A stretch of 64,000 nt of DNA. Source: Plenodomus lindquistii (Eukaryota; Ascomycota; Dothideomycetes; Pleosporales; Leptosphaeriaceae). The stretch spans positions 1,364,001 through 1,428,000 of the forward strand of contig JANUWI010000008.1 of NCBI GenBank assembly GCA_025504975.1, in the 5' to 3' direction. The translations under genes were made by a program, and so were the position numbers. Within the stretch, counting starts at the first letter, position 1; every line of letters begins with the position of its first letter. The notes beneath the pieces were generated by a model. That model searched no databases, was not told where the DNA came from, and saw only the letters and a program-made list of their open reading frames with translations. Positions 33,241 through 44,629 of the stretch are shown piece after piece.

Positions 33241-34766
33241 CCTATGTCATGGTTCTGTTGAAATTTGAATGCAGGATGATTCCCGTAGGGGATTGGTTGA
33301 GTGATCTGTAAACAGCGTCTAGATGGTACTATGAGGAAATGAGATTCTTCCAAGGTGCGATTGCGTAGGGTTGTGCCTTAATTCTACAACCTCAATGTTG
33401 TGCAATACTTTTTTAAACTCTGTTGAAGCTTGGTGTACGCCTAGAGAGTGGGTTGCTAAAGTCTGGGACTATTGAGACACGACTTGCGATAATGTTGTAG
33501 CCAGAGGGCGTGGTTGTAGTGCTCCTCAGGTAAGTCAACCCCGGCTTTCTCGGCGCGGCAAGAGATTAATTTAAGCCGCAATTGGCTACAATAGGCCTAG
33601 TGTTTTAACGGCATCGCGGCGAATCACGGTATTTCGCCTTGCCCATTGTCCGGAGATTAGTGCGCGGAGAAATGGTCCACTTCTACTTTCAGCATCACGA
33701 AGCCGGTCACGTACGTGTCGTTCCGGAAGCTTGTACGCTTCTCCTCAAACAACAAGACATTTAATGATGACACCCGCTCACTCGTAATGGGAAAATCTGT
33801 TCTACGAAGAAGTTAATAGGAAAGTCCTTGAAGAACTGACTGGACTGACGCGTGAGACATTGGTTGCAGACAACTATGGCCGGCCCTATTACTCTCGGAG
33901 CTATACTGATATGAGAAGCGCTCTGCTCGCTTAAGCCGACATCTACGTACCATTCACCCAATGCATCGGCCGGCATCACCAGGAACACCCTATAGAAGCA
34001 AATAAACGTGCGACAGTCAAGGTCTTACGAATTTCAATCAGATGGCAATGTGAACACATCCGGTATCAAAGTATCTAGCAGTCTATACGAAGCCGGCAGA
34101 CGCATTGGCGGGTCTGTTCGAAGAGATCTTTTCATCTCACAAGACGCTCGACAACCATTTCCATGCCAGGCGAGCTGTGCGTTCTCATTGCGCGGGACTG
34201 CATGCTTGAGTTATATTCTAAGGTACACTAAAGGCACCATTAGGTGTGCGCTTATTCCGAGATCGCTTCCTCGAACGCGGGGATGTACCAGAGCTAGTCA
34301 TTATTGAGGTTGGGGTATTTTCATTGAGTAATCAACAGGATGGTCTTCGCCAAGGAGGTATCTGAGATTTATCTGGAGTCGTTCTACACCTATGCCCTTG
34401 CTATGGAAGATTCAGCTTGGTACACACCAAGACTGAGAATTCTTGTAATCTCGCTGCGCGCATGCGATCGCTATCGCTCGGGAATCATCAAGTCATAATG
34501 CCAAGAATTGAGCGACACTGATTTACATCCTACTTTCTTTCTGACAGCGGAAGATTCGAGTCGGGGATCTAGGGCGTACTGCCAGGCACCATAGTTCGTG
34601 CAGGGTTCCGCCGAAGTACCCGCACTACCGTGCTTCACCGTTGTGGGGCCGGCGATAAGCATGTACACAATACGGTATGCTCCAGGAACACCGGCCACTT
34701 ACATACCTACCCAAAACATTTATCGCCACACAAACTTCACAGTCGAACAATCTTCCAGGGCTTACG
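33241..34766. other. Intergenic, contains the left copy of a diverged repeat
   Basis: About 1.5 kb without a supported gene. It includes the left member of a diverged direct repeat (33371-33564) and a GGCGAA/TTCGCC inverted pair near 33617-33638. CACCG half sites occur at 34636-34640 and 34689-34693, upstream of the acetoacetyl-CoA synthetase start. Confidence 0.45.
33371..33564 (+). repeat. Diverged direct repeat, left copy
   Basis: This stretch is similar to 39726-39910 in the same order and orientation. Matching blocks include TTGTGCCT (offset 6355), CCTAGAGAGTGG (33440 and 39795, same offset), GTGGTTGTA and CCGGCTTT (offset about 6346). Differences include many C/T and G/A changes, as would follow from repeat-induced point mutation. 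It may be a remnant of a small transposon or a solo terminal repeat. Confidence 0.6.
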
Positions 34767-36825
34767 ATGGCCTCTCAACCGCCCCAGGTTGCGCCGTGGA
34801 CGCATCCCTACCCTTCATCCACACAAATCGATGCGTTCAGAACGCACATCAATCGCACATACAATCTCAACTTGGAGACGTTTTCAGACTTGCATTCATG
34901 GGCCATCAAAGAGCTAGAATGTTTCAACAACGAGCTATGGAAATTCTGTGGAATTACACATAGCCAGCCGGCTGAGCGAGTGGCCATTGGTCTCGACAAG
35001 ATGTGGCCTCCCCCGCAATGGTTCCCTGGGGCCCGACTCAACTACTCGGAGAATCTGCTGGCAACCGGACTGGCTTCTCATCCCGATGCGATCGCGATAT
35101 CCGCCTGTCGAGAAGGAGGCACGGAGTGGAGGCATCTTACATGGCGACAAGTGCTTGATCAAACACAGCTATACGCCGCCGCGCTTCTCGCTAGTGGAGT
35201 TCAGAAGGGTGACCGAGTTGCAGCAGTCAGCACGAATTCGATTGAGACAGCACTGCTACTCCTTGCCACTGGCTGGATTGGAGCCATTTTCGCATCAACC
35301 GCGCCTGACATGGGGGTTACGGGTATAGTCGAGCGCTTTGTTCAAATCCAGCCCAAGATCTTGTTCATGGAGACAAAAGTGCAATACAACGGCAAAAAGC
35401 TTGATCTACGTCCCAAGTTCAGCGACGTGCTTGCTCAATTGTCGCAAAAAGGGGTTGATCCGCTCGTCGTCGACTTCTCGAACCAGACCATTCAAGGGCA
35501 TACTGCAATCAAAATGCGAGCCTTCCTATCGGTCCAGCCTTCTCGTCCCCCACCAACTCAGGTTCCATTCGACCATCCGATCTACATACTTTACTCCTCG
35601 GGGACAACAGGTCCGCCAAAATCCATCGTCCATGCTGGCGGTAGGGTGTTGTTGCAGCAAAAGAAGGAGTACATGCTGAGCAACAACATGACGCCTCTGT
35701 CAACGTACTATCAGTATTCCACCACCGGATGGATGATGTGGAATTACTTGCTGGGGGCACTTTCATGCGGCACTAGGATTGTCCTATACGACGGAAGCCC
35801 TCTGTATCCATCGCCGAAATACCAGGTCAAACTGCTCGAGGAACAGGGTGTTACACACTGGGGAACCAGTCCTAAATACCTCGCTGCGCTCAGACAAAGC
35901 GGGGAGTTCAAAGCAGGACCTCTGACTAGCCTTCAACTAGTACTCTGTGCTGGATCGCCACTTTCAGCGGAACTCTACGACTACCTTTATACATGGGCGC
36001 CTAAGACTACGGCACTCATGTCAGGCTCGGGGGGTACGGATCTCGTGGGCACTATCGTGGGCGGCAACCCACTAGTCACCATCCATGGTGGAGAACTTGC
36101 AGCTGCCGGCCTGGGCATGAGCGTGGAGGTTTTCGATGGAAGCGGACAGAACATTGAAGACAGTGGAGAGAAGGGCGAGTTGGTAATCACGCGTCCCTTC
36201 CTGAGCATGCCGATAAGCTTCTGGGGCGAAGGGGGCATGGAAAAATATCGAAAAGCATACTTTGACGATTTCCCGGGAGTCTGGAGTCATGGTGATTTCA
36301 TTCAGAAGAATCCAGTGACAAAAGGGTATGTTATTCTGGGGCGAAGTGACGGTGTATTGAATCCTGGTGGTATGTAACCCGTGAATCCATGTTACTGTCT
36401 TACAACGAAAGGCTGACTGAAGCAAAGGGGTGCGTTTCGGAACTGCCGAGATCTACGCCGTGTTGGACAAGTTTAGTGACTCGATCGAGGATTACATTGC
36501 CGTAGGACAACAGTTGGGCGCAGACGAACAAGTTTTGCTGTTTCTTAAGATGAAACCCAGAATCGACCTCGACGATCAGCTCCGCCACCAGATTGCCTCT
36601 GCCATCAGGTCTGGCCTGAGTCCTCGACACGTGCCAGCTCACATTATCCAAGTCACGGACATCCCTTATACAATGAATGGCAAGCGAATAGAGAACCTGG
36701 TTCGAGACGCGGTCAATGGCAGACCGCTGAAGGTTGGAGCGACAGCGGTCAATCCCGAGTGTCTAGCTGAATACAGGCAATATTTCAACAAGTTGTCGCC
36801 TGTAGGTACCAAATCCAAGTTGTAG
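34767..36825 (+). CDS. Acetoacetyl-CoA synthetase
   Basis: Exons 34767-36369 and 36428-36825 (58-nt intron, GTATGT donor) give 666 residues, matching animal and bacterial acetoacetyl-CoA synthetases. The start at 34767 was chosen because WTHPYPSSTQIDAFR is the usual N-terminal block; an upstream in-frame ATG at 34677 would add 30 unconserved residues. Landmarks are WFPGARLNYSENLL, the AMP-binding signature YSSGTTGPPK (from Y276), and a late GRSDGVLNPGGVRFGTAEIY. The C-terminal lysine motif appears as MNGKRIE. It activates acetoacetate with ATP to acetoacetyl-CoA in the cytosol, feeding thiolase. Acetoacetate is an end product of homogentisate-type aromatic breakdown, so its place here fits a catabolic cluster. 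Confidence 0.95.
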
Positions 36826-37286
36826 ATAACGCGCAGATCAGGAAATTGTAGGAAAAGGGTCGGCCGCAAGAGACGTCGCGCGGATTTAAAAGCCCGTGAC
36901 ATCTTTCATTTAGCCTCCAATTTACCCTCATGTCGACTGTTCGGTGCTGCCCAAAGGTCATACCAAGGTACTTGAATTTCAATGTTTTGCACGCCTGCTG
37001 GAACCTATTGTAGAGTAAATGCGTTACAATGCACTTCTGATCCATAACATGGTTATTGATAAATCCATACCAATGAACGTGCTCGAACTTGTTGACATCT
37101 CCTTATCCTCTCCTTTGAGGTTTCTGCACATTCGAACTTAGACGGTTCGGGACATCTCCAGTAATCCAGGAGGAAGGTGCCTTCATATGCGCTGTGGAAA
37201 CTCATCGTATGGTGACGTAAGATTACAATCATGGCAATCAGCGGGGTGGATTTTTCGAACCCCCTTGAAGAAGTGATTTCGGCCAA
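36826..37286. other. Convergent 3' intergenic region
   Basis: The region lies between the stop codons of the synthetase (plus) and the regulator (minus). I see no gene or repeat in it. Confidence 0.5.
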
Positions 37287-39467
37287 TTAGCCCATAAGAG
37301 GTTGTCCGAGAGGATAGTGGGTGTGCGGCGGCGGCATGCAGTGGAGAGACGATCCAACATGATCTTGCAGCTCCTCATCCTGCATTCCAAGATCTTGTGT
37401 TAAGCTAGCACCATCAGCCGACAATTGACTCATGCTTTGCATATCCACATTTGAGTTGAACTGTGCGAGAAATTCCAGGTCATCTAGTGCTGTTCTGGTG
37501 CACTGGGCGTTGTCAACGTGGTTGCGAAGCTCTGGCATGGGCATAATTGGGCCGGGTGTACTCTTCCGCCGGGGAAAGAATGCAGCAAAACGTTTCATGA
37601 TCTCGTGCTCGGCCGCGAAATCTTCTCCCATGGCATGCTTCGTCTGTAGAACAGCTGTCAAGTTCATTAGCAGCGACCGTGTCACACAGGCTGGAGAGGA
37701 CCTACCTAGCACTGTAGATGCGAGCTTCCAATATCGTTCAAATAGCTTGATGATCGGTTCTGCCATCTGTTCGGTCGCGGCTTGCTCTTTTGACTTCATG
37801 TCCAGCGGGCGTACGCTTTCATTAGGATGTGGCATAGGCAACAGCATGCACACGAAAAACGGGTGTGCTGCCACCAGGTAATCCGCAGGCCAACGAGTAA
37901 TGATTGGTGTGAGAGATACGTCATATATTCCACGCCCGGCATGTATAGATTGGCTGGGAGCGGAAAACGAACTTGTGCCCTTGTCAACTTGTGACATCAG
38001 CTCAACGGCCCTATACGCCGAGGCAAGGACAAGGTGGGTTCCTAGAATCCAGTTGGAAGTCGCAAATGTATTGTGGTCAAAGAACGGTGGATTGGACAGT
38101 ATGTTGAACTCGGGAGGCAGCGACATTCTGAAGCAATTGAGAGCCACTTCGAAATCGTGCCTAGTGTACCTTGATGCTGGGTTTCTCTTATTCAGATGAA
38201 CTTGAGCCAACGAGAAAAGGTGATTTGCAATCAAGAACCAGGCGCGGGCATCCTGGTTGTGCGCATCCAGCAGAGATCTCCAACACCGGTCGGGAGCGGT
38301 GATCAAAGTCGATGACTGAGGCACCACTCCTGAGAACCAGGCATCATCGGATACGGGCAGGTTGACGGAAAAGTCGTAGCGGTCCACTGCGAATGGTCGT
38401 TGGCTGATCAAGGAACCAAATGTGTCTAACTCCCAAATCAACCACCACGCACGCCGCATCTCTTCTTTCTGTATTTCGTCCAGCTCGCTTAGCTCTGACG
38501 CAGGGTCATCGATCTTGAAAAGGTCCATTTCGTGTGCAAGGCGGACGCAGACGCCTGTCAGAATCCAGGCTCGGGAGTCCAGTTCGGAGGTGTAGGCGTT
38601 AAACGCAAACAATATGCAACCTTGCACGCATATCAAGGAGGTTACCTCCATCGACCGCACTTCGGCGTACAACTGACGGGCAGCTTGGAGAAACGCGGCA
38701 TCCCTCTCCCGAGGCTTCATATATTCGAAGTATGTCGACTGTGAGTGCCGTGCAGAAAGAGCAAAGAGGCTGTACAGTAGGAGACTCATGTCCGTAGGCA
38801 GATCAGCAAGTGCGTTGGGTCCAGTTGGACTGAGCATTCGCGCACAATCAGATATAAAGCGAGGCTTGTGAAGAAGTGGTAGCCATGGTTGGACATGCTG
38901 GAAGAAGTTCTCAATCAGATCCATTGCCAGGTCGAACGATACGTCGGTCTCCTTTCCGCGCGACTCTGAAGCTGTCGAACTAGGAGGCCCTAAGTCGGGC
39001 CCTAAGTCTGCCAGTTGGTCTCCATGCAGCAGTAATCCTGCATAGGGGGCGTCCGAGCCTCTTGAGTCACAATCTAAGGACTGTTCCATGATCGAAACCG
39101 ATGGCGACTCGCTCGTCGCGGAAAAGCTATCCACTGCAATGGCTTCATTGGACGTCTGCGGCGGAGTCTGGGCTGCAAAGTGACTATGAAGCTGATGGGG
39201 ATCCCGAGAATTTAGTATGCTAAGCAGCCGTCCAAGGTCGTTTTCTGTGACATTGATGACGGACTTCTGCCGCTTACGCGATGATGACGGTCGGTTCCTC
39301 TTGGTGGGAAAGTGACAGTGGTGACCGGTTCGACGACATAGGCCGCAGATGGGACGCGTCATGTCGCACTTCGTTTTCTTTCGGCGACATTCGTGGCACG
39401 CACGAGGAATCACCAGTCCGTGAGCTGGGGGTGGGGACTCGACATGATCGTTATGCACTTCTGTCAT
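37287..39467 (-). CDS. Zn2Cys6 transcription factor, likely cluster regulator
   Basis: The frame is open throughout (726 codons), but a 51-nt stop-free intron is likely at 37705-37655 (GTAGGT donor, GCTAATG branch, TTGACAG acceptor), leaving 709 residues. Splicing restores a smooth STVLAVLQTKHAMGE helix. The zinc cluster uses C24, C27, C34, C41, C44 and C51 (spacing 2-6-6-2-6), followed by a basic linker. A fungal-specific transcription factor domain covers about 190-500, with a motif like ARRAWWLIWELDTFGSL. The exact 12-mer ACCGCGGTGTTG lies 5 bp upstream of its start codon and also in the decarboxylase promoter. I infer that it controls the cluster, and perhaps itself. Confidence 0.92.
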   Translation of the reverse strand: MTEVHNDHVESPPPAHGLVIPRACHECRRKKTKCDMTRPICGLCRRTGHHCHFPTKRNRPSSSRKRQKSVINVTENDLGRLLSILNSRDPHQLHSHFAAQTPPQTSNEAIAVDSFSATSESPSVSIMEQSLDCDSRGSDAPYAGLLLHGDQLADLGPDLGPPSSTASESRGKETDVSFDLAMDLIENFFQHVQPWLPLLHKPRFISDCARMLSPTGPNALADLPTDMSLLLYSLFALSARHSQSTYFEYMKPRERDAAFLQAARQLYAEVRSMEVTSLICVQGCILFAFNAYTSELDSRAWILTGVCVRLAHEMDLFKIDDPASELSELDEIQKEEMRRAWWLIWELDTFGSLISQRPFAVDRYDFSVNLPVSDDAWFSGVVPQSSTLITAPDRCWRSLLDAHNQDARAWFLIANHLFSLAQVHLNKRNPASRYTRHDFEVALNCFRMSLPPEFNILSNPPFFDHNTFATSNWILGTHLVLASAYRAVELMSQVDKGTSSFSAPSQSIHAGRGIYDVSLTPIITRWPADYLVAAHPFFVCMLLPMPHPNESVRPLDMKSKEQAATEQMAEPIIKLFERYWKLASTVLGRSSPACVTRSLLMNLTAVLQTKHAMGEDFAAEHEIMKRFAAFFPRRKSTPGPIMPMPELRNHVDNAQCTRTALDDLEFLAQFNSNVDMQSMSQLSADGASLTQDLGMQDEELQDHVGSSLHCMPPPHTHYPLGQPLMG

Positions 39468-39471
39468 TTTG

Positions 39472-39483
39472 ACCGCGGTGTTG
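39472..39483. promoter_or_regulatory. ACCGCGGTGTTG element upstream of regulator gene
   Basis: Twelve bases identical to 25471-25482 in the decarboxylase promoter, here 5 bp from the regulator's start codon and so probably in its transcribed leader. It contains the CCG-CGG palindrome typical of zinc-cluster binding sites. Autoregulation is inferred. Confidence 0.55.
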
Positions 39484-39725
39484 CAGGCTGATTGTGGCTC
39501 GTGCGAACCTTGGAACCTTTGGCATCGGGTTGTTGTGATTCGATTTTGTCACAGGCAACGGGGTAGTATTGTGTGCCCAGCTGAATTTGTGGGGAGAGAT
39601 GGTCCATAATCTGGGGTACAGGGAATGGCGGAGCCAAGGTGCGGGGTTCATGTCAGGTCGGACATTAAGGAAACACCGTCCTAGTCTCTAGCGTCGTTAG
39701 AAAAGCCGAGTACAAAGTGATGGTA

Positions 39726-39910
39726 TTGTGCCTCAGTTCAACGATCAAGACGTTGCATGATACCTTCTCAACTTCTGTCAGGCTTAGAGATCGACCTAGA
39801 GAGTGGTTTGCTAAGTTTTTAATCTTCAAGGACCTACTTTGTGGTGATAGTGTTGCAAGAAAGTGTGGTTGTAATGTTCGTTAGATCCGGCTTTTTTCGC
39901 GACGCCAGAG
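39726..39910 (+). repeat. Diverged direct repeat, right copy
   Basis: Partner of the copy at 33371-33564, 6.35 kb away in the same orientation. This copy is the more AT-rich of the two. Confidence 0.6.
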
Positions 39911-40789
39911 CTACTCACGCTACTTTAGTCCCTCATGTGCACCATGCCCAGGGTCCAGACCAGACGCTCAGTTAGTCGGGAATTCCGGCGAAACAGCAGT
40001 AGCCGTACCTAGGATATCAGCATTTTTACAGATTGAATCATTCAGAAGATTTAGATAGAGTTGGAGGGTAGTGTAATCTTCTACGTCTGCTGTAGATTAT
40101 AGGCAATAATACCAACGTGAGCGTAGGCAAAGCATACCGTCAAGGCATTCTACAAGAGATTTCCAGGCTTCACGACTAACCGGTTGCCAGAGTGCATTTG
40201 CTCAGGGATCTGTGGGGGAATCTAAGCACGTGTGTGCGTTAAGAAACCTAGTAGATAAAGTTAAACAAATTAGCACCCAAGATATACGCTACAGACGAAT
40301 CATATTACCCACAACATCCCAGTAGTCACAAATTCGGCAACGTCCGGTTTTTGCCACCAATATACCTATTAGCGATACTCGCTTGCAATAGGGGTAGGTT
40401 CAGGGCGTGTTATTCTTGCATTCTAGACGACTAAATAGTATGTACTAAGAGAAGCGTATGTACATTGATTCAATGAACATGCATGTCACCCCGTCAGATG
40501 AGATATACTATCAGCAAGTCTACCATACTCTAAAAACGAGTCGAGGAAAACAGGAGCTCCAATCATCCATGCTCGTAATAGGACGATGAGAGCAAAGACC
40601 AAGAAAGGGCCCAAGAAACAATCGACTAGCTCATGTCAGCCATTATTACAAAGGCAGAGAAGAGAGCTTTTTCGTGGTCGGATCTGGGCTGAAGTGAGCA
40701 TTACAAGACACTAAGCGGAGGACACAAGGTCGTATGTATGTAGAAAGAAACCACCACAGCAAAGCACAGCACAGCGCTGAGACGCGCAC

Positions 40790-40816
40790 CTCAACTCAAC
40801 TCAACTCAACTCAACT
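40790..40816. repeat. (TCAAC)n microsatellite
   Basis: About five pentanucleotide units TCAAC, followed by CTCATCTCATCTC-type sequence. It is a simple repeat outside genes. Confidence 0.9.
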
Positions 40817-40991
40817 CCACTCCTCTCATCTCATCTCACCAGATCATACGAGACAGGCGATGAGCCAGTAAATCTACGCACACACCAAGGAAAAAGACAA
40901 AGCTCCGCATATCTTGCAACTACCAATTCATTCATCATTACACTCCGCCCCTCATCCTTCTTAAACCTCACATCCCCATCCCCATCCCCGT

Positions 40992-43863
40992 TCACAACCC
41001 CACCCCCCTAACAAGCACCCACAAAACAACCGGCACAACAACATTATCATTCCCCCCCGTAAGCACTGCCTCATTCAAACTCGCCGCAAGCGCACAAACC
41101 CCCGCTTTCCCCAGCACCATCACTCCATCCACCATCCACTCCCCAAAATCCCCCCTATCCCAACTCAGATAATCGCGATCGCGATCCGCCCACCCCACCA
41201 ACAACCAGATTTTACCAAACACCAGTCCGACCGTAACAGCTACTGCGAATGCGAGCGAGCCTTCGAGCGACTTGCCGCCTGCCCAGGGCCACTTGCGGCG
41301 GCCGTAGCGACGTCCGATGAGAGAAGCAGCTGCGTCGCCCATGCCGACGCAGATTACGCCGGAGAGCATACTCACGTCTCTGGTTTGTATGTCCCATTCT
41401 TTCCAGGGATCGTCGCCTTGTCGCTGTGTTCCTGCGAGACTTAACCATAATGGGATTGCGCATCCAATTAGTAAGAAGATGTGCGAGACTACTACTGGCC
41501 CTCGCAAGTCCCTGCCATCTACGTATGGTGTGAGGAACCGGGCTATTGGTTTTGACAGCGGCGGGAGCTGCGATGCGCGGATGAGGTCGAGGAGGAGGAA
41601 GATTGCGAGGACGAGGATGAGTGCGAGGGAGACGAAACATGGGTCGATGTAGATTGTGGGGAGGAGCATGGCGACCATTGTGCCGTGGAAGACTTTGCGT
41701 CGTGTGTCGACTTCGGCGTAGGCGGAGAGGGAGAAGACGGAGATGAGGCCTGCGAGGATGGTGAGGACGCAGTAGATGCAGAGGAGGAGGCGGGTGTTTG
41801 CTGGGCCGAGGAGGGTGTGGCGAATGTATTCTGCTGGTGGGAGGTGTGGTGAGAGTTGCGCGGAGGTGTCGGCAGAGGGGAGCGGAGGGAGTGGAATCCA
41901 TGAGGTGAGGTTCCAGTTGAATACCTCCCAGCGAATCCGCGGGATGTTGCCGAAGAGGTAGGATATTGCCCAGCCGAAAGGCTCGTGGTTGTGTAGTGCG
42001 TATTTGCCAATGGTGTAGCGGATAGGGCCGAGGATGATAGCGGCAACGATCAGGTAGAAGTAGCCTGCGTAGATCCATTTCCGCAACGTGGCTTGTGCTG
42101 GTGTGAGCGACAGGTATGATTGGGCGATCGACTTTGACCGCTTTCGTTGCACGTAGCGGTGGTGTGAGTTGTGATCCTCGGCTGCGAGGACGGGTAAGGT
42201 ATTTCGTCGTTGCCGTCCCGCATTGTTGTTTTCGCCTTGAGCTCGATCGATAGGTTGCTCGAAGCCGGCCCTCTTCGACTCAATCGCCGATTGTGGCTCG
42301 TTTCCATTGGCATCGTCTTTGCCCTTTCGAATTGCATTAACAACATCAACCTTCAGGCTCTTCGTCTTCTGCAGTGGAGTCTGAAAGGTAGGCTCGTCTT
42401 CGTCTGCGTCACTATCGCTCGCCCTCTTGTTCGAAGGCTTGCCCAGACTTGTATTTAGCGTCTGTAGAAACGAGGTTCGAGCTCTGATGACCTGACCTGC
42501 GTGGCGCAGTCGCCAGCGTGGTATGCGTGCGAGCGCTACGCCCCACTTAAGCACCTTGCCACACAATATGAACAGTCCTACACCGCCTGTCCACAGCAAG
42601 ATGTTCAAGATCGACGCTTGTGGCGATTCAGAGAAGAGTAGTAGATTGATGAGTCCAATCGAAAGCAAGTGGAGCTCGGCTGGGAGGAGACTCGTGGTGG
42701 TGAGATAGTACAGCGGTGGAAGGAGCGCTTGATGTAGTGGAAACAGAAGTACGAGGAGACTTGGATCTAGTCCTTCGTTAGGTGAGGGTAACTTGAGCTT
42801 GTACGGTTTGGACGCCAGCAATCGAGACGGTATATCAGTATTCTCGGAGGCGATGAGTGGTAGGATGGACAAGAGCCAATGCAAGGTCGAATAGCCCTCG
42901 GTCGCCTTACGAAAAGGGATGAGCCGGGCGGGCAATGCTGCTAGTCCAAGAACGATGTTGGGTAAAAGAAGCTTCGGATACGAATCGAATAGAGAAATTG
43001 ATATTAGAACGGGTAATATTGGAGGATACAAAATCGTCGCTGGATCGAATGCTGCAGGAAGGTGTATGCGCCGCTGAAATTTGAGTCTGGATTTAGATGT
43101 CCAAGAGTGGTAGAGAATTCGGATAGGATATAGTCCAAGCAAGCCGCCCATGACGGAGGCGTGTGTTACAAGCTCTACTGGGCGTCATTAGCATGCCTAT
43201 GCTGTCCCTCTCATCATGGTAACACTCACCTCTGTGCCATTCGAGCAACTTGCTCCAGCAACCACAGCCGGATACAGCAAGAAGTCCAATCAAAGTCAAT
43301 TCCGCGGTTTCTGTTGTTCTTCGTATGAGCTCCATGCGGCGCCTCTTCAGGTACTTCTGCCGAGCCACTTGAGCATCATTGCTCACAAAAGTCGAACGCC
43401 CTTTTCGACTGCTTTTTTTGCCGTCTTCAAAGTATCCTTCCGACAATCTGCGCCCTTCGTCGTCGATTTGAGTGGGGGTGAGTAGAGGGGTAGCCCAATC
43501 TTCACCCCCAGACCCTTGTGGGTCGCGGAGACCCTTATGCAGTCGCAATGGCGGCGCTGGAAGCGCTTTCACGAAGTTGTATCCTTCATCGTCTGCCTCG
43601 GTACCGCTCTCGCTTGGCGATTGCGACCTTGTTTTCCTGCGCTTCCTCCCATCTTCATCAGATACAACGTGGTTGGAGGGGCGAGGAGGGGGTGTTCGAG
43701 ACTGTGGCGACGAAGGCTGTGACGGGTCGGGTGTGTTTACATAGATTTCATCCTTATGGCGAAGATACGGGTGTGGTGAGCGACGGAATAATTCGAGGTC
43801 TTCGAGCTCGGCGTACGTAGGCGCATCGCCGTGCGCGGGAGGTGGTTTCGATGGTTGAGCCAT
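40992..43863 (-). CDS. SEC59: Dolichol kinase (Sec59 family)
   Basis: Exons 43863-43230 and 43174-40992 (55-nt intron, GTGAGT donor) give 938 residues. The ATG at 43863 (MAQPSKPPP) was preferred because the frame upstream has only GTG. The first 190 residues are polar and probably disordered; then come many membrane helices. The C-terminal third has the cytidylyltransferase-like CTP-binding signature: GMGDAAASLIGRRYGRRKWP, followed by KSLEGSLAF. The enzyme uses CTP to phosphorylate dolichol in the endoplasmic reticulum, supplying the lipid carrier for N-glycosylation, O-mannosylation and GPI anchors. A basic, Ser-rich cytosolic loop lies about 440-570. The size is large compared with yeast Sec59 (519) because of the N-terminal extension and this loop. 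Confidence 0.92.
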
Positions 43864-44629
43864 TGTGTCGTCCCAAGTCTTCTCGTGTCTTTCAGCAGTC
43901 TTCACATTCTTCTCTGGGAGTAGGTCGATGCAACTGTAGCCAACATATGAGTGCGTATTTAGTGTGCGACTTCTCGGAAGCCGGCAGGCTACAATGCGCT
44001 TGTTGAGTGAGTGAGAAGGCTAATGGCAAGCCAAAGAAGGAGCCAAGGGTGTACGCGCGGTGCAGGCCTGGCGGGGGAATGGTTGCAGTTCTGGCACATG
44101 CCACATGATTCCAAAGCGATTGTTAAACAAGTCGGGCAACTCAAACGTCGATTCTCACATGTTTGGGGGCCTGGCGCACGTTGAGGAGGGCTGACGTTAT
44201 GTCTCCACCCGAGAAGACCCCTTGCAGGACACTGGTGGAAGCGGCCTTCTACACACGATTTGACATGTGCAAGTGAACCAGTACTGCAAGAGCGCTGCTG
44301 CAGCATCAACAAATCTCTAAGCACAGCCATCCATTTTTTCTCTGTCACTGCAAGTTCCATAGATGAGAGTACATTACACGTATCCCTTGATCATTGTTGT
44401 CTTGAGTTCTTTCCTGGAGCTTTATCGATAAACAACTCAGCCACATTCGTATTCAGCAGTCCCCGGTTGGTCGAAGGAGTCCTCATGCGCTGCATTATTT
44501 CTTTGTAACGGCCACAGACACAAACCTCATCATGTTCGCTGATCTATTATGCTTTATCGTACTTGAACATGGTCGCTGTGCCATGCATGCTATGCTGCCT
44601 TCTCAACCCCTCATCCAAAGCGAACCACA
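43864..44629. promoter_or_regulatory. Dolichol kinase upstream region
   Basis: Contains the dolichol kinase promoter and the 3' region of RPT4, both on the minus strand. Open frames here lack domains and I discount them. Confidence 0.5.

Larger units (their letters stand above)
39468..40991. other. Intergenic with regulator promoter and right repeat copy
   Basis: About 1.5 kb with no supported gene. It contains the regulator's promoter, the right copy of the diverged repeat, and a TCAAC microsatellite at 40790-40816 near the dolichol kinase 3' end. Confidence 0.5.
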
